Shown one piece after another: positions 19,334-26,895 of a DNA stretch of 33,334 bases. Below the pieces are notes generated by a model. The model worked only from the letters and a program-made list of their open reading frames with translations, had not been told where the DNA came from and searched no databases. Both the position numbers and the translations under genes were made by a program. Numbering within the stretch: the first letter of the stretch is position 1; each line of letters opens with the position of its first letter. Origin of the DNA: an uncultured Lachnospiraceae bacterium (GTDB taxonomy: Bacteria; Bacillota; Clostridia; Lachnospirales; Lachnospiraceae); contig CAMNGU010000015.1 of NCBI GenBank assembly GCA_946538525.1, positions 1 to 33,334 of the forward strand, read 5' to 3'.

Positions 19334-21424
19334 CTACAACTTGCAAACATAGATTGCAGCCGAGTTCTTTGGAACAACAACCGTAAGCACATTATTCTGA
19401 ACCACTAAAGTTTCAGTATCCAGTGTATAACCAAACTCATTTGTAAGTAGAACTCGTTTCATCATTCTATTATTATGAACTCCCAATTCTCTTACATGAA
19501 GTTTTACTTCTTTATCAACAAAGTCACTGTTTATAACAACCGCAACCGCTTCCTTAAAAGTAAATCTTCCGTAGGACAGAAGCCTATATTCACTATGTAG
19601 GAACTTTAACGAACCGGTTCTCAGCGAAATAAAACGGTTATGAATCTCAATGATATCTTTATGGAAGGCTATCATCTCATGATCCTCATGTCCCCAAGGA
19701 TATGTTCTTCTGGAATCAGGATCCGTCCATCCACACACTCCAGCCTCATCACCATAGTAAATCGTTGGCGCACCCGGCCATGTCATCTGAAATGTAACAG
19801 CCATACGCATGATATTTTTGTTTACATTTTCATTTGCCATTTCAGCACCCACAGTTTGTATTCGACCTACACGATGGTTTGTTCTGGTCAAAAATCTGGA
19901 GTGATCATGGTTTGATAGCTCATTCATAGAAACATAGAGAGAATTATACATAAAGTATGACATATAATTCCTGATGGTTCCTTTGAAGAAATCAGCATTT
20001 CCCAGGAAGTCTCCTCTAAACTCATCACTATGCTTTTCCACACCTGTCAGGAACCAGGTAATAGGCTCCATAAATGCACCATAGTTCATTATGGTATCCC
20101 ACTCATCTCCATCCAGCCACGCCTTAGGATTTCCGTAGTGCTCTGCCAGGATTATAGCCTCAGGATTTGCTTCTTTAACTGCAGCTCTAAAGTCTTTCCA
20201 GAACCTGTGATTATATTCTTCTGAATATCCCAGGTCCGCCGCCACATCAAGTCTCCATCCGTCACAATTATAAGGTGGTGAAACCCATTTCTTTCCTATC
20301 TTGATAATATAATCGTGGAGTTTCACAGACTCCTCGTAATTAAGCTTTGGAAGGGTATCATGTCCCCACCATCCATTGTAGGAACCATTATTCGGCCAAG
20401 CATTTTCATCCTGGAATTTAAAGAAGGAACGATATGGACTGTCTGCACTGACATATGCCCCCTTCTCATAATCCGGATTCTGATCATAAATTCTTTCCTT
20501 ATCCAACCACTTGTTAAATGATCCGCAGTGATTGAATACACCATCCAGAATAACCTTGATGTTTCTCTTATGAGCCTCATCCACCAGCTTTGCAAACAAG
20601 CGATTGGAAGCCTTAAGATTAGCCTTATCCGTAACACGACAGATATATCTTGAAGCCTGTGTATTATCATTTACCCACTCAGGAAGAAGTTCTCCCTCAT
20701 CCTTTACAATACGACCAAAATGAGGATCCACATAGTCATAATCCTGAGTATCATATTTATGGTTCGATGGTGAAACAAAGATAGGATTGAGGTAGATAGC
20801 CTCTACTCCCAGATCCTTTAGATAATCCAGTTTGTCCATAACCCCCTGAAGGTCTCCACCATAAAAGTTACCAACATCCATGGTATCAGGAACCTTATCC
20901 CAATCATCGATTCTTCTAACCTGCTGACCTACATAACTGTACTCTCCGGTAAGAACATCATTCGACTTATCTCCATTACAAAATCGGTCAACAAAGATCT
21001 GGTAGAATACCGCTCCCTTTGCCCAATCAGGAGTTTTAAAACCAGGAACAATCTGAAAATCATAATCATGATTAACATCTCGCAGAATGCCAAGGCGATT
21101 ATAAACCACCTGTAATCTGTCTGAGTGCACAACAAAAAAATACCTCAACTTCGTATGAACATTTGAAAACTTAATAGAATAGTAATCAAATATTCCCGTC
21201 TGCTTAGAAAGCTTCATAGGAATATGTTCATCTCCTACAACGATATCAACTCCATCTGCATTACTTCTTGCTGTTCTGAAACGAATGGTAATATCATCTC
21301 CAACTTCAGGTTCTGCTGGTGTAACGAACTGTGGTGTGACATCTGAAAAAAGAGCACCGAAATTGAGAATAGTCGTTGAATTATATATTCGGTTGATCAT
21401 GTCGATTACATTCGTATGCGACAT
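19334..21424 (-). CDS. Intracellular GH13 alpha-glucan hydrolase (neopullulanase/cyclomaltodextrinase-like)
   Basis: GH13 enzymes cleave alpha-1,4 and sometimes alpha-1,6 bonds in starch-derived glucans. The four conserved regions are present: DGVFNHCG near residue 292, GWRLDVAAD near 389 (Asp nucleophile), ILAEHYG near 425 (Glu acid/base) and LSNHDHSR near 505 (transition-state Asp). An N-terminal ~130-residue beta domain resembles CBM34, and the barrel opens with AVFYQIFVDRFCNGD, as in neopullulanase-type enzymes. There is no signal peptide, so it acts in the cytoplasm, probably on imported maltodextrins. At 696 residues it is longer than most ~590-residue cyclomaltodextrinases. Part of the excess is a loop around GEYSYVGQQVRRIDDW and another around GELLPEWVNDNTQ. 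The ribosome binding site GGGGAGGGGAG is very strong. It stands alone, with hairpins on both sides. Confidence 0.9.
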   Translation of the reverse strand: MSHTNVIDMINRIYNSTTILNFGALFSDVTPQFVTPAEPEVGDDITIRFRTARSNADGVDIVVGDEHIPMKLSKQTGIFDYYSIKFSNVHTKLRYFFVVHSDRLQVVYNRLGILRDVNHDYDFQIVPGFKTPDWAKGAVFYQIFVDRFCNGDKSNDVLTGEYSYVGQQVRRIDDWDKVPDTMDVGNFYGGDLQGVMDKLDYLKDLGVEAIYLNPIFVSPSNHKYDTQDYDYVDPHFGRIVKDEGELLPEWVNDNTQASRYICRVTDKANLKASNRLFAKLVDEAHKRNIKVILDGVFNHCGSFNKWLDKERIYDQNPDYEKGAYVSADSPYRSFFKFQDENAWPNNGSYNGWWGHDTLPKLNYEESVKLHDYIIKIGKKWVSPPYNCDGWRLDVAADLGYSEEYNHRFWKDFRAAVKEANPEAIILAEHYGNPKAWLDGDEWDTIMNYGAFMEPITWFLTGVEKHSDEFRGDFLGNADFFKGTIRNYMSYFMYNSLYVSMNELSNHDHSRFLTRTNHRVGRIQTVGAEMANENVNKNIMRMAVTFQMTWPGAPTIYYGDEAGVCGWTDPDSRRTYPWGHEDHEMIAFHKDIIEIHNRFISLRTGSLKFLHSEYRLLSYGRFTFKEAVAVVINSDFVDKEVKLHVRELGVHNNRMMKRVLLTNEFGYTLDTETLVVQNNVLTVVVPKNSAAIYVCKL

Positions 21425-21513
21425 TTTCTCCCCTCCCCACTAGAATGAGTGTATAAAACTCAAAACTAACGAGTATTTTACCACAAATAATATATATTTT
21501 AAAGCAAAAGAAG

Positions 21514-21540
21514 AACACCCCTACTTACCGTAAGGGTGTT
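21514..21540 (-). terminator. Hairpin terminator after the DUF4190 gene
   Basis: Stem AACACCCT/AGGGGTGTT (minus strand) followed by CTTCTTTTGCTTT. It lies about 48 bases after the DUF4190 stop codon and upstream of the GH13 gene. The T-run is interrupted. Confidence 0.65.
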
Positions 21541-21587
21541 TTCTAATTATGCATAATTAATTTATGTATTAATTAAGTCATGGCTAT

Positions 21588-21845
21588 TTACATGAATATA
21601 AAACTTGAACTATTCAAAATAGCAGTGAATGTTCCAGTTACCGCATTAATAATAATAGCGACAATCCAGAGAACAACTGCAATAATACCAAGAATTAATC
21701 CTGCTGTAGCCTTACCACTCGTATTTCCTGCATCCTTTGCCTGCTTAGCTAAAATGATAGCTGCGATACCACATGGTGCACAGCATAACAGACCAACAAT
21801 ACCTAACACGAGAGAAGTAGTAGCCTTCTTATCTTCTGGTTGCAT
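21588..21845 (-). CDS. DUF4190 small membrane protein
   Basis: An 85-residue protein with two hydrophobic segments, SLVLGIVGLLCCAPCGIAAIIL and GLILGIIAVVLWIVAIII, joined by a short polar loop with AKQAKDAGNTSGKA. This layout is that of DUF4190 proteins, whose function is unknown. The ORF track extends to 21917, but the ATG at 21845 has GGAGGTGG six bases upstream, and the extra N-terminal residues overlap the promoter, so 21845 is preferred. CC and C residues in the first helix could be acylated or simply structural. Its own promoter and terminator make it a single-gene unit. Confidence 0.82.
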   Translation of the reverse strand: MQPEDKKATTSLVLGIVGLLCCAPCGIAAIILAKQAKDAGNTSGKATAGLILGIIAVVLWIVAIIINAVTGTFTAILNSSSFIFM

Positions 21846-21888
21846 ACTCTTCCACCTCCATACATATTTCAGGTAAAAACCCGTAAAT

Positions 21889-21917
21889 AGATTATCATAT
21901 AGATATACTATTTTCAA
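21889..21917 (-). promoter_or_regulatory. Probable promoter of the DUF4190 gene
   Basis: TTGAAA (21912-21917) and TAATCT (21889-21894) on the minus strand are separated by 17 bases, 44 bases upstream of the start codon. Confidence 0.45.
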
Positions 21918-21984
21918 GTAAAAATTGCCAAAAATGTCATAATTCTGTGGTTTTAGCTTACCAAAGAATATTTAAGAAGAATTT

Positions 21985-22356
21985 TTATAAACCAAATGCA
22001 TTTCTGACAAACATAAATGCTATAGCTAAACCGGCATATGTATATATCAGCGCAAGATTCCATTTTGGTATCTTTTCATCCCTACAATATCTAACAAGAA
22101 TATAAACTATTTCAGCAACTATAAACGGCCATAAAACAAACATCAACTGATTGTCCATAAAAGCTTCCTTGAACTGAAAATGTGTAAGATGCATTACCAT
22201 CCTTGTCAGCCCACAGCCAGGGCACTTCTTTCCTGTGGATGCATAGATGTAGCAGGGAATTCCTACCCCAAGATGTCTAACTATAAAGTAATAGCCAATA
22301 CCAACGGCAATAACTATCAACCAGCCTATTATTAATTTTTTTACCCTTCTATCCAT
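21985..22356 (-). CDS. DUF2752 small membrane protein
   Basis: A 123-residue protein with about three membrane segments: IIGWLIVIAVGIGYYFIV, LMFVLWPFIVAEIVYILV and LIYTYAGLAIAFMFV. The motif KKCPGCGLTRM between the first two is the DUF2752 hallmark. The function is unknown, but the paired cysteines suggest metal binding or redox. The ORF-track start at 22410 was rejected because it lies inside the terminator hairpin of the preceding gene. The ATG at 22356 has AAAGG at usable distance and gives MDRRVKKL. It sits just downstream of the Hsp70-GrpE fusion and before the DUF4190 gene, with no sign of a shared job. Confidence 0.82.
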   Translation of the reverse strand: MDRRVKKLIIGWLIVIAVGIGYYFIVRHLGVGIPCYIYASTGKKCPGCGLTRMVMHLTHFQFKEAFMDNQLMFVLWPFIVAEIVYILVRYCRDEKIPKWNLALIYTYAGLAIAFMFVRNAFGL

Positions 22357-22379
22357 AGATAAAACCTTTTCTCTATCAA

Positions 22380-22417
22380 TTAAAACTAAAGAGCCAACAG
22401 GATTCCCCATTGGCCCT
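22380..22417 (-). terminator. Intrinsic terminator after the Hsp70-GrpE fusion
   Basis: On the minus strand AGGGCCAA pairs with TTGGCTCT (one G-U pair) across a 12-base loop, followed by TTTAGTTTTA. It starts about 48 bases after the fusion's stop codon and excludes the longer start of the DUF2752 ORF. Confidence 0.7.
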
Positions 22418-22465
22418 AAGTATTTCTGGCTTTTCTGATTTTACGGAATATCCGTCTAAACTACG

Positions 22466-23875
22466 TTAGTTTGCCACGATTACCGAAGCAGTTCTTAGAA
22501 TCTTGCCCCTATATGAATATCCTGTCTGCATAACCTGCTTAACAGTATTCTCAGGAAGATCTACATCAGTAACATGAGCTACTGCATTTTGTGTATTAAA
22601 GTCAAATGGTTCGCCTTCGCCCGAGATAATCTTTACACCATTTTCTTCCAGTATCTTTCTAGCATTCTCATAGGTCTGAATAATACCCTTTGTATATGGG
22701 TTATCTTGATCCTGTGCGAACTTCGTAGCATATTCAAGGTTATCCAGAATAGGAATGATCTTCTCAACAAAGGCAGCTGTGTCTTCGCTCTCACTCTTTG
22801 CCTTTTCCACTTCAGCCGCATCCTCTACCGGAATCTCTACATATGCCTGGGTTTCCAGATTTTGGATAACAACCGCCAAGTCTTTATTCTTATCAACATT
22901 AATACCAACCCATACAGGTTTCTTGAAGTAATCCTGAATATCTTCCTTTGGTGCATTTACAGCTCCAATCTTAATAAGTCTTCTGCCTTTTTTCTCATAC
23001 ACAATAAAAGATTCTGTATCACCACCAGATTCAGGAATTCTCCTCATATCCAGCCCTGAGCTTCTTGTCAGATGGCCCTCAGGCTTTATCATCTTGAATA
23101 TCTCACCATTGATTCCCAAAAGAATTTCATACGGAGAAACTGTATCGCTAATTCCAAGACCTACAAACGCCTCATTACCCTCCAGTTTTCCAGCCAGATA
23201 TCCCAGTCCATCAACCACATAAGAACTATCCAGCAGTTTGATACACATATCCTCACCAAACATATCTGAATCATTTACATATGTTCTAACAGCCTGTTCA
23301 AATGACATTCCTGCATTCATACTTCCAGAAATAAAGAAGAACTCTGCATCTGTAGCATCAAAATATTTTGCACTATAATCATGAAGGAACGGTGCTCTGC
23401 TAAGATCCGAACCCTTCCAAGGTCCACAGGCATGAGTACCAATCTTCTTTACTCCTTCATCACTGTAATCATATTCAGCTATGCTAACTCGATTGTCTGA
23501 AACAACCGCAGCCAGCATTCTTCCATCAAAACTATATTCACCATAAACAGAAAGGGCCATGGCAAATGTTTCACAGATTGTGGTAGTAACCTCCACTCCG
23601 CTTTCCCTGCCTGCAGCATAAACTCTCTGTGTTTCTTCAATACCAAAATCATCCGGAACAGCTATTGCCATGCCGAATTCAGAAATATTAACCTTCTGGG
23701 AAAGATAATCCCTGATTGCTCTAAAAACCCCTTGGAGCGCAAAATCCTGTCTTAAAATGTCATCTCGTCTGTAATCTTCAGGAAGATTAAAGGATGCTCC
23801 AAGTATCTCGTCCCCGTTGAGCCAGCAAAGATGCACTTTCTTATCCCAGAAATGAACCCCTATTATTCTTTTCAT
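22466..23875 (-). CDS. Degenerate Hsp70-like protein fused to a C-terminal GrpE domain
   Basis: Residues ~366-469 read as a GrpE head: FVEKIIPILDNLEYA, GEPFDFNTQNAVA, GYSYRGKILRTASVIVAN. GrpE is the nucleotide exchange factor of DnaK. Residues ~1-275 follow Hsp70 ATPase order: AIAVPDDF with AAGRESGVEV (like DnaK VPAYF/AGRIAGLEV), then CETFAMALSVYG (like NEPTAAALAYG), then LGYLAGKLEGN and EILLGINGEIFKMI (like the DnaK end with SLGIETLGG). Residues ~285-350 resemble the beta substrate-binding domain (VWVGINVDKNKDLAVVI). The phosphate loops are lost: IGVHFWDKK replaces IGIDLGTTNS, and AVVSDNRVS replaces DLGGGTFD. ATP hydrolysis is therefore doubtful. Upstream, GAAAGAGAGAATAA is repeated twice in the ribosome-binding region. 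A role in chaperone regulation is inferred. Its partner is unknown. Confidence 0.8.
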   Translation of the reverse strand: MKRIIGVHFWDKKVHLCWLNGDEILGASFNLPEDYRRDDILRQDFALQGVFRAIRDYLSQKVNISEFGMAIAVPDDFGIEETQRVYAAGRESGVEVTTTICETFAMALSVYGEYSFDGRMLAAVVSDNRVSIAEYDYSDEGVKKIGTHACGPWKGSDLSRAPFLHDYSAKYFDATDAEFFFISGSMNAGMSFEQAVRTYVNDSDMFGEDMCIKLLDSSYVVDGLGYLAGKLEGNEAFVGLGISDTVSPYEILLGINGEIFKMIKPEGHLTRSSGLDMRRIPESGGDTESFIVYEKKGRRLIKIGAVNAPKEDIQDYFKKPVWVGINVDKNKDLAVVIQNLETQAYVEIPVEDAAEVEKAKSESEDTAAFVEKIIPILDNLEYATKFAQDQDNPYTKGIIQTYENARKILEENGVKIISGEGEPFDFNTQNAVAHVTDVDLPENTVKQVMQTGYSYRGKILRTASVIVAN

Positions 23876-23963
23876 TTTATTCTCTCTTTCTTATTATTCT
23901 CTCTTTCCCCTAACACTCTCTCAACATTCAATATATACACCACAGCATTGTAACATAAAAAAC

Positions 23964-23995
23964 AGAAATATAAAAGCCCACCTAATGGTGAGCTT
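23964..23995 (-). terminator. Terminator overlapping the trmL stop codon
   Basis: The nine-base stem AAGCTCACC/GGTGGGCTT (minus strand, one G-U pair) has the loop ATTA, and the trmL TAG stop straddles loop and stem. It is followed by TTATATTTCTGTTTTTT. It closes the zinc-uptake operon. Confidence 0.7.
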
Positions 23996-24497
23996 GATAT
24001 TTCAGTCTATGTAGTTCTCCCTCTGTCTCAAGTCCCGGAAAATCCAATTGTCTTAATGCTTCATATAAAATAATTGCTGCACTGTTGGAAAGATTTAGAC
24101 TTCTTTCCTCTGGCATCATAGGAATTCTAATGCAGTCCTCCGGATGTTCAGCTAGTATCTCTTCCGGAATACCTGCACTCTCGCGACCAAACATTATAAA
24201 GTCGCCATCATGATACTCCACATCCGTGTAACGATGTTTGCCCTTTGTGGTAGCATAAAAAAGCCTCGGATGCTCATCAAGAGAATTGAAATAATTATAA
24301 AACTCTTCGGTAGTATCATGCTCGTGAAGGTCCAGTTTTGGCCAGTAATCAAGCCCGGCTCTCTTTATCATTTTGTCATTCAGAAAAAATCCATATGGTC
24401 TTATCAGGTGCAAACTGGCCCCCGTTATAACACAGGTACGGCCAATATTTCCAGTATTATATGGAATCTCCGGTTCATGCAGAACTATGTTGATCAT
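23982..24497 (-). CDS. trmL: tRNA (cytidine/uridine-2'-O-)-methyltransferase, TrmL-like SPOUT enzyme
   Basis: TrmL methylates the 2'-O of the wobble base (position 34) in certain tRNA-Leu, using S-adenosylmethionine. The SPOUT knot motifs are visible: EPEIPYNTGNIGRTC near the N-terminus, LIMFGRESAGIP-type (FIMFGRESAGIPEE) near residue 102, and IPMMPEERSLNLSNSAAIILYEALRQ near 126. At 171 residues it is a minimal TrmL with no extra RNA-binding domain. It starts one base after the stop codon of the lipoprotein gene, so it is translationally linked to the zinc operon although its job seems unrelated. The stop codon lies inside the terminator hairpin. TrmH-type enzymes are longer, which favours TrmL. 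Confidence 0.93.
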   Translation of the reverse strand: MINIVLHEPEIPYNTGNIGRTCVITGASLHLIRPYGFFLNDKMIKRAGLDYWPKLDLHEHDTTEEFYNYFNSLDEHPRLFYATTKGKHRYTDVEYHDGDFIMFGRESAGIPEEILAEHPEDCIRIPMMPEERSLNLSNSAAIILYEALRQLDFPGLETEGELHRLKYQAHH

Positions 24498-24498
24498 A

Positions 24499-25191
24499 TT
24501 ATTCGCTCACTTCCTCAGCATTTTTGACCACCTCAAAAGACGCATCCTTCAGTCTGATATATTCATAAACATCATCCGGATTATCTTTATAAGTTTCAAA
24601 TACACCTGTAACTATGGCATCCGAACCATCTTCAGGATATTCATCAGGGAACACATGGGATCCATCGTCCCAAATAAATTCAAGTCCCTGCTGACAGCAG
24701 GCCGTAGCATCCTTAACCAGAATAAAGAAATATCTGATACCAGTCGCTTCATCGTAACTGGAATAATACATCCCCTTCATTCTCACGGTCTTACCTACAT
24801 AGCTAGGTGCATCCGCCATCATCTGGTATACAGTCGAATATACCATATTGCTATCCATTACCGTAAGATCAATATCTACATCAGTCTTGGCATCAGCAAT
24901 ATCAGTTACTCCATCTTCTGTACTTACTTCGGTAACAGCTTCAGTTGCCTCAGTTTTATCCTCTGTAGGCGGAACCACAAGAGTCTGTGGCAGTTCTTCT
25001 GTTGTTGCTTCTGTTGAAGCTTCAGCATCCTCTTTCGCCATCTGACTATTTAAGGCTTCCTCTACACTATTACTATCATTTTGATACTTACTGGAGCCGT
25101 CGTCACCTGAACCACAAGCCGTAAGCCCCTGAAGACATACAGTAAGTGCAAGTCCTACACATACCACTCTTTTTAAACTCAACTTTTTCAT
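24499..25191 (-). CDS. Lipoprotein with OB-fold/DUF1980-like domain in the zinc operon
   Basis: The N-terminus MKKLSLKRVVCVGLALTVCLQGLTACGS is a lipoprotein signal with the lipobox LTAC. Residues ~30-115 are a Thr/Glu/Ala-rich linker, as in many clostridial surface lipoproteins. The C-terminal ~110 residues (SYVGKTVRMKGMYYSS, then ATACCQQGLEFIW, then VTGVFETYK) resemble the C-terminal domain of YcgQ/DUF1980 proteins, which are often zinc-regulated. The adjacent cysteines in TACCQQG may bind metal. The start was set at 25191 because AGGAG lies five bases upstream of that ATG. It lies 44 bases after znuB and one base before trmL. A role in zinc handling outside the membrane is inferred from position and the CC motif only. 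Confidence 0.75.
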   Translation of the reverse strand: MKKLSLKRVVCVGLALTVCLQGLTACGSGDDGSSKYQNDSNSVEEALNSQMAKEDAEASTEATTEELPQTLVVPPTEDKTEATEAVTEVSTEDGVTDIADAKTDVDIDLTVMDSNMVYSTVYQMMADAPSYVGKTVRMKGMYYSSYDEATGIRYFFILVKDATACCQQGLEFIWDDGSHVFPDEYPEDGSDAIVTGVFETYKDNPDDVYEYIRLKDASFEVVKNAEEVSE

Positions 25192-25235
25192 CATGACTCC
25201 TAAACTGTCACATTTTGCCCTAAGCATATACAGTA

Positions 25236-26075
25236 TTAATCTAGTTTTATTATGAATTTACCAATAGCCCATGATATTACAAAGAAAACAAAATCCATAG
25301 CAACAATTGTAGCACCAGTTGGAGTATTTGCAAGCATAGATATGATCATTCCCGTCAGCGAACATACTACGGAGAAGATAACCGAAAGAATCACAACCCC
25401 TTTAAAGGTACCACTAAGTCTCATGGCAGCAAGGGCAGGGAATACTATCAGTGCTGATATGAGTAAGCTTCCCACCAGATTCATTCCAAGTACTATAATA
25501 ATTGCGATTATAACTGCAATCAGGAAATTGTACCTTCCGGCCGGTACTCCTGTAGCTCTACAGAAGGTTTCGTCAAATGTTACAGCAAATATTTTATTAT
25601 AGAAGATAATGTATATTGCAATAACTACTGCTGAAAGAGCTATGCAAACAGCCACCTCTGTTTTATCCAGTGTCAGGATTGATTTTGAACCAAACAAGGT
25701 CCCACAAACATCACCTGAAACATTCGCCGATGCAGAAAAAACATTCATTATCATATAACCGAAGGCCAGGGATGTAACCGAAAGCATGGCGATGGCCGCA
25801 TCTCCTTTCATTATAGACTTATTTCCAGTTCTAAGCAGCAGCACTGCCGTAATAATTGTTACTGGCATAACCAGCACAGTGTTACTTACTAGATGAAGCA
25901 CACTGGCTACCGCCATAGCGCCAAATGCCACATGAGACAGACCGTCTCCAATAAAGGAATAGCGTTTCAACACCAGTGTCACTCCCAGAAGTGACGCACA
26001 AAGCGCGATAAGTACACCAACTATAAGTGCGTATATAACAAAATTATACTGAAGGTACATCTGAAGTTTTTCCAT
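25236..26075 (-). CDS. znuB: Zinc ABC transporter permease
   Basis: This is the membrane channel of an ABC-3 family metal importer. It has about eight hydrophobic segments in 279 residues and the family motif RYSFIGDGLSHVAFGA near residue 40. GSLLISALIVFPALAAMRL near residue 200 is the helical region contacting the ATPase. The start codon overlaps the znuC stop by one base (TAATG), and its ribosome binding site AAGGAGG lies within znuC, so the two are translationally coupled. Family members carry zinc, manganese or iron. The Fur-family regulator and His-rich binding protein in the same operon favour zinc. Confidence 0.93.
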   Translation of the reverse strand: MEKLQMYLQYNFVIYALIVGVLIALCASLLGVTLVLKRYSFIGDGLSHVAFGAMAVASVLHLVSNTVLVMPVTIITAVLLLRTGNKSIMKGDAAIAMLSVTSLAFGYMIMNVFSASANVSGDVCGTLFGSKSILTLDKTEVAVCIALSAVVIAIYIIFYNKIFAVTFDETFCRATGVPAGRYNFLIAVIIAIIIVLGMNLVGSLLISALIVFPALAAMRLSGTFKGVVILSVIFSVVCSLTGMIISMLANTPTGATIVAMDFVFFVISWAIGKFIIKLD

Positions 26076-26839
26076 TATTCATTACCTCCTTCAGTTTTCT
26101 TATTATCTTCGGCTTCTTCATCTTCCTCATCTTCTCCATCCCCTCCAATCGAAGAGAAGAACTTATATGCTTCGCTATGAACATATTCTTCAGTCGGGCC
26201 ATAAAACAGCTGCTTATGACCTAAATGAAGAATCTTATTTGAAAATCTTACAGCTGTATTAATATCATGAGATATCATTATTATTGTAACACCTGTATCA
26301 TTCAGGGATTTAACAAGACGGTACAGTTCTTCTGTAACCTTTGGATCAAGTCCTGCAACCGGCTCATCCAGGAGAATAAGCTTTGATGTTGCGCAAAGCG
26401 CTCTGGCAAGAAGAACTCTCTGCTGCTGTCCACCTGAAAGATTTCTAAAGGTCTTTTTTCTAAGTTCCCAGGCATCAAATCTCTTAAGACATTCTTTAGC
26501 CCGTTCTTTTTCTTCTTTATTATAGAAAGGCCTTAAACCAGACTTAGCAAGATTACCAGAAAGTACTATCTCCCACACGCTGGCAGGGAAGTCCTTCTGT
26601 ACCACAGTCTGCTGAGGAAGATATCCAACATCTTTCGCCCCCAGCTCCTCGTTAAATATAATCTCGCCCTTTACAGGCGGAATAAGACGCAGAAGAGTCT
26701 TCATAAGAGTACTCTTTCCTGCGCCATTTTCTCCTACTATACATAGATAGTCGCCCTTCTCAACTACGAAGTTAATATGCTTCGTAAGAGGAATCCCATC
26801 ATATCCGGTTGTTAAATGCTTGGCCTCAATATAATTCAT
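26075..26839 (-). CDS. znuC: Zinc ABC transporter ATP-binding protein
   Basis: This cytoplasmic ATPase powers metal import through ZnuB. Walker A GENGAGKSTLMK is near residue 37, the Q-loop region GYLPQQ near 73, the signature LSGGQQQRVLLARAL near 135, Walker B LILLDEP near 153 and the switch His in MISHDINTA near 190. After the ATPase core comes a strongly acidic tail (GEDEEDEEAEDNKK) that ordinary ZnuC proteins lack. It may bind metal or be a spacer. The ribosome binding site AGGTGATGAA precedes the ATG. The gene follows znuA by 56 bases. Confidence 0.93.
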   Translation of the reverse strand: MNYIEAKHLTTGYDGIPLTKHINFVVEKGDYLCIVGENGAGKSTLMKTLLRLIPPVKGEIIFNEELGAKDVGYLPQQTVVQKDFPASVWEIVLSGNLAKSGLRPFYNKEEKERAKECLKRFDAWELRKKTFRNLSGGQQQRVLLARALCATSKLILLDEPVAGLDPKVTEELYRLVKSLNDTGVTIIMISHDINTAVRFSNKILHLGHKQLFYGPTEEYVHSEAYKFFSSIGGDGEDEEDEEAEDNKKTEGGNE

Positions 26840-26895
26840 TTCATCACCTGATTTTCCAAATACATTAAACTTTTTGTTTCACCCAACAAATAATT

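Noticed and set aside
21846-21917. Longer start of the DUF4190 gene (MKIVYLYDN)
   Set aside because: It covers the predicted promoter and has no ribosome binding site, while GGAGGTGG precedes the ATG at 21845.
22357-22410. Longer start of the DUF2752 gene (MGNPVGS)
   Set aside because: It overlaps the terminator hairpin of the upstream gene. The downstream ATG has its own ribosome binding site.
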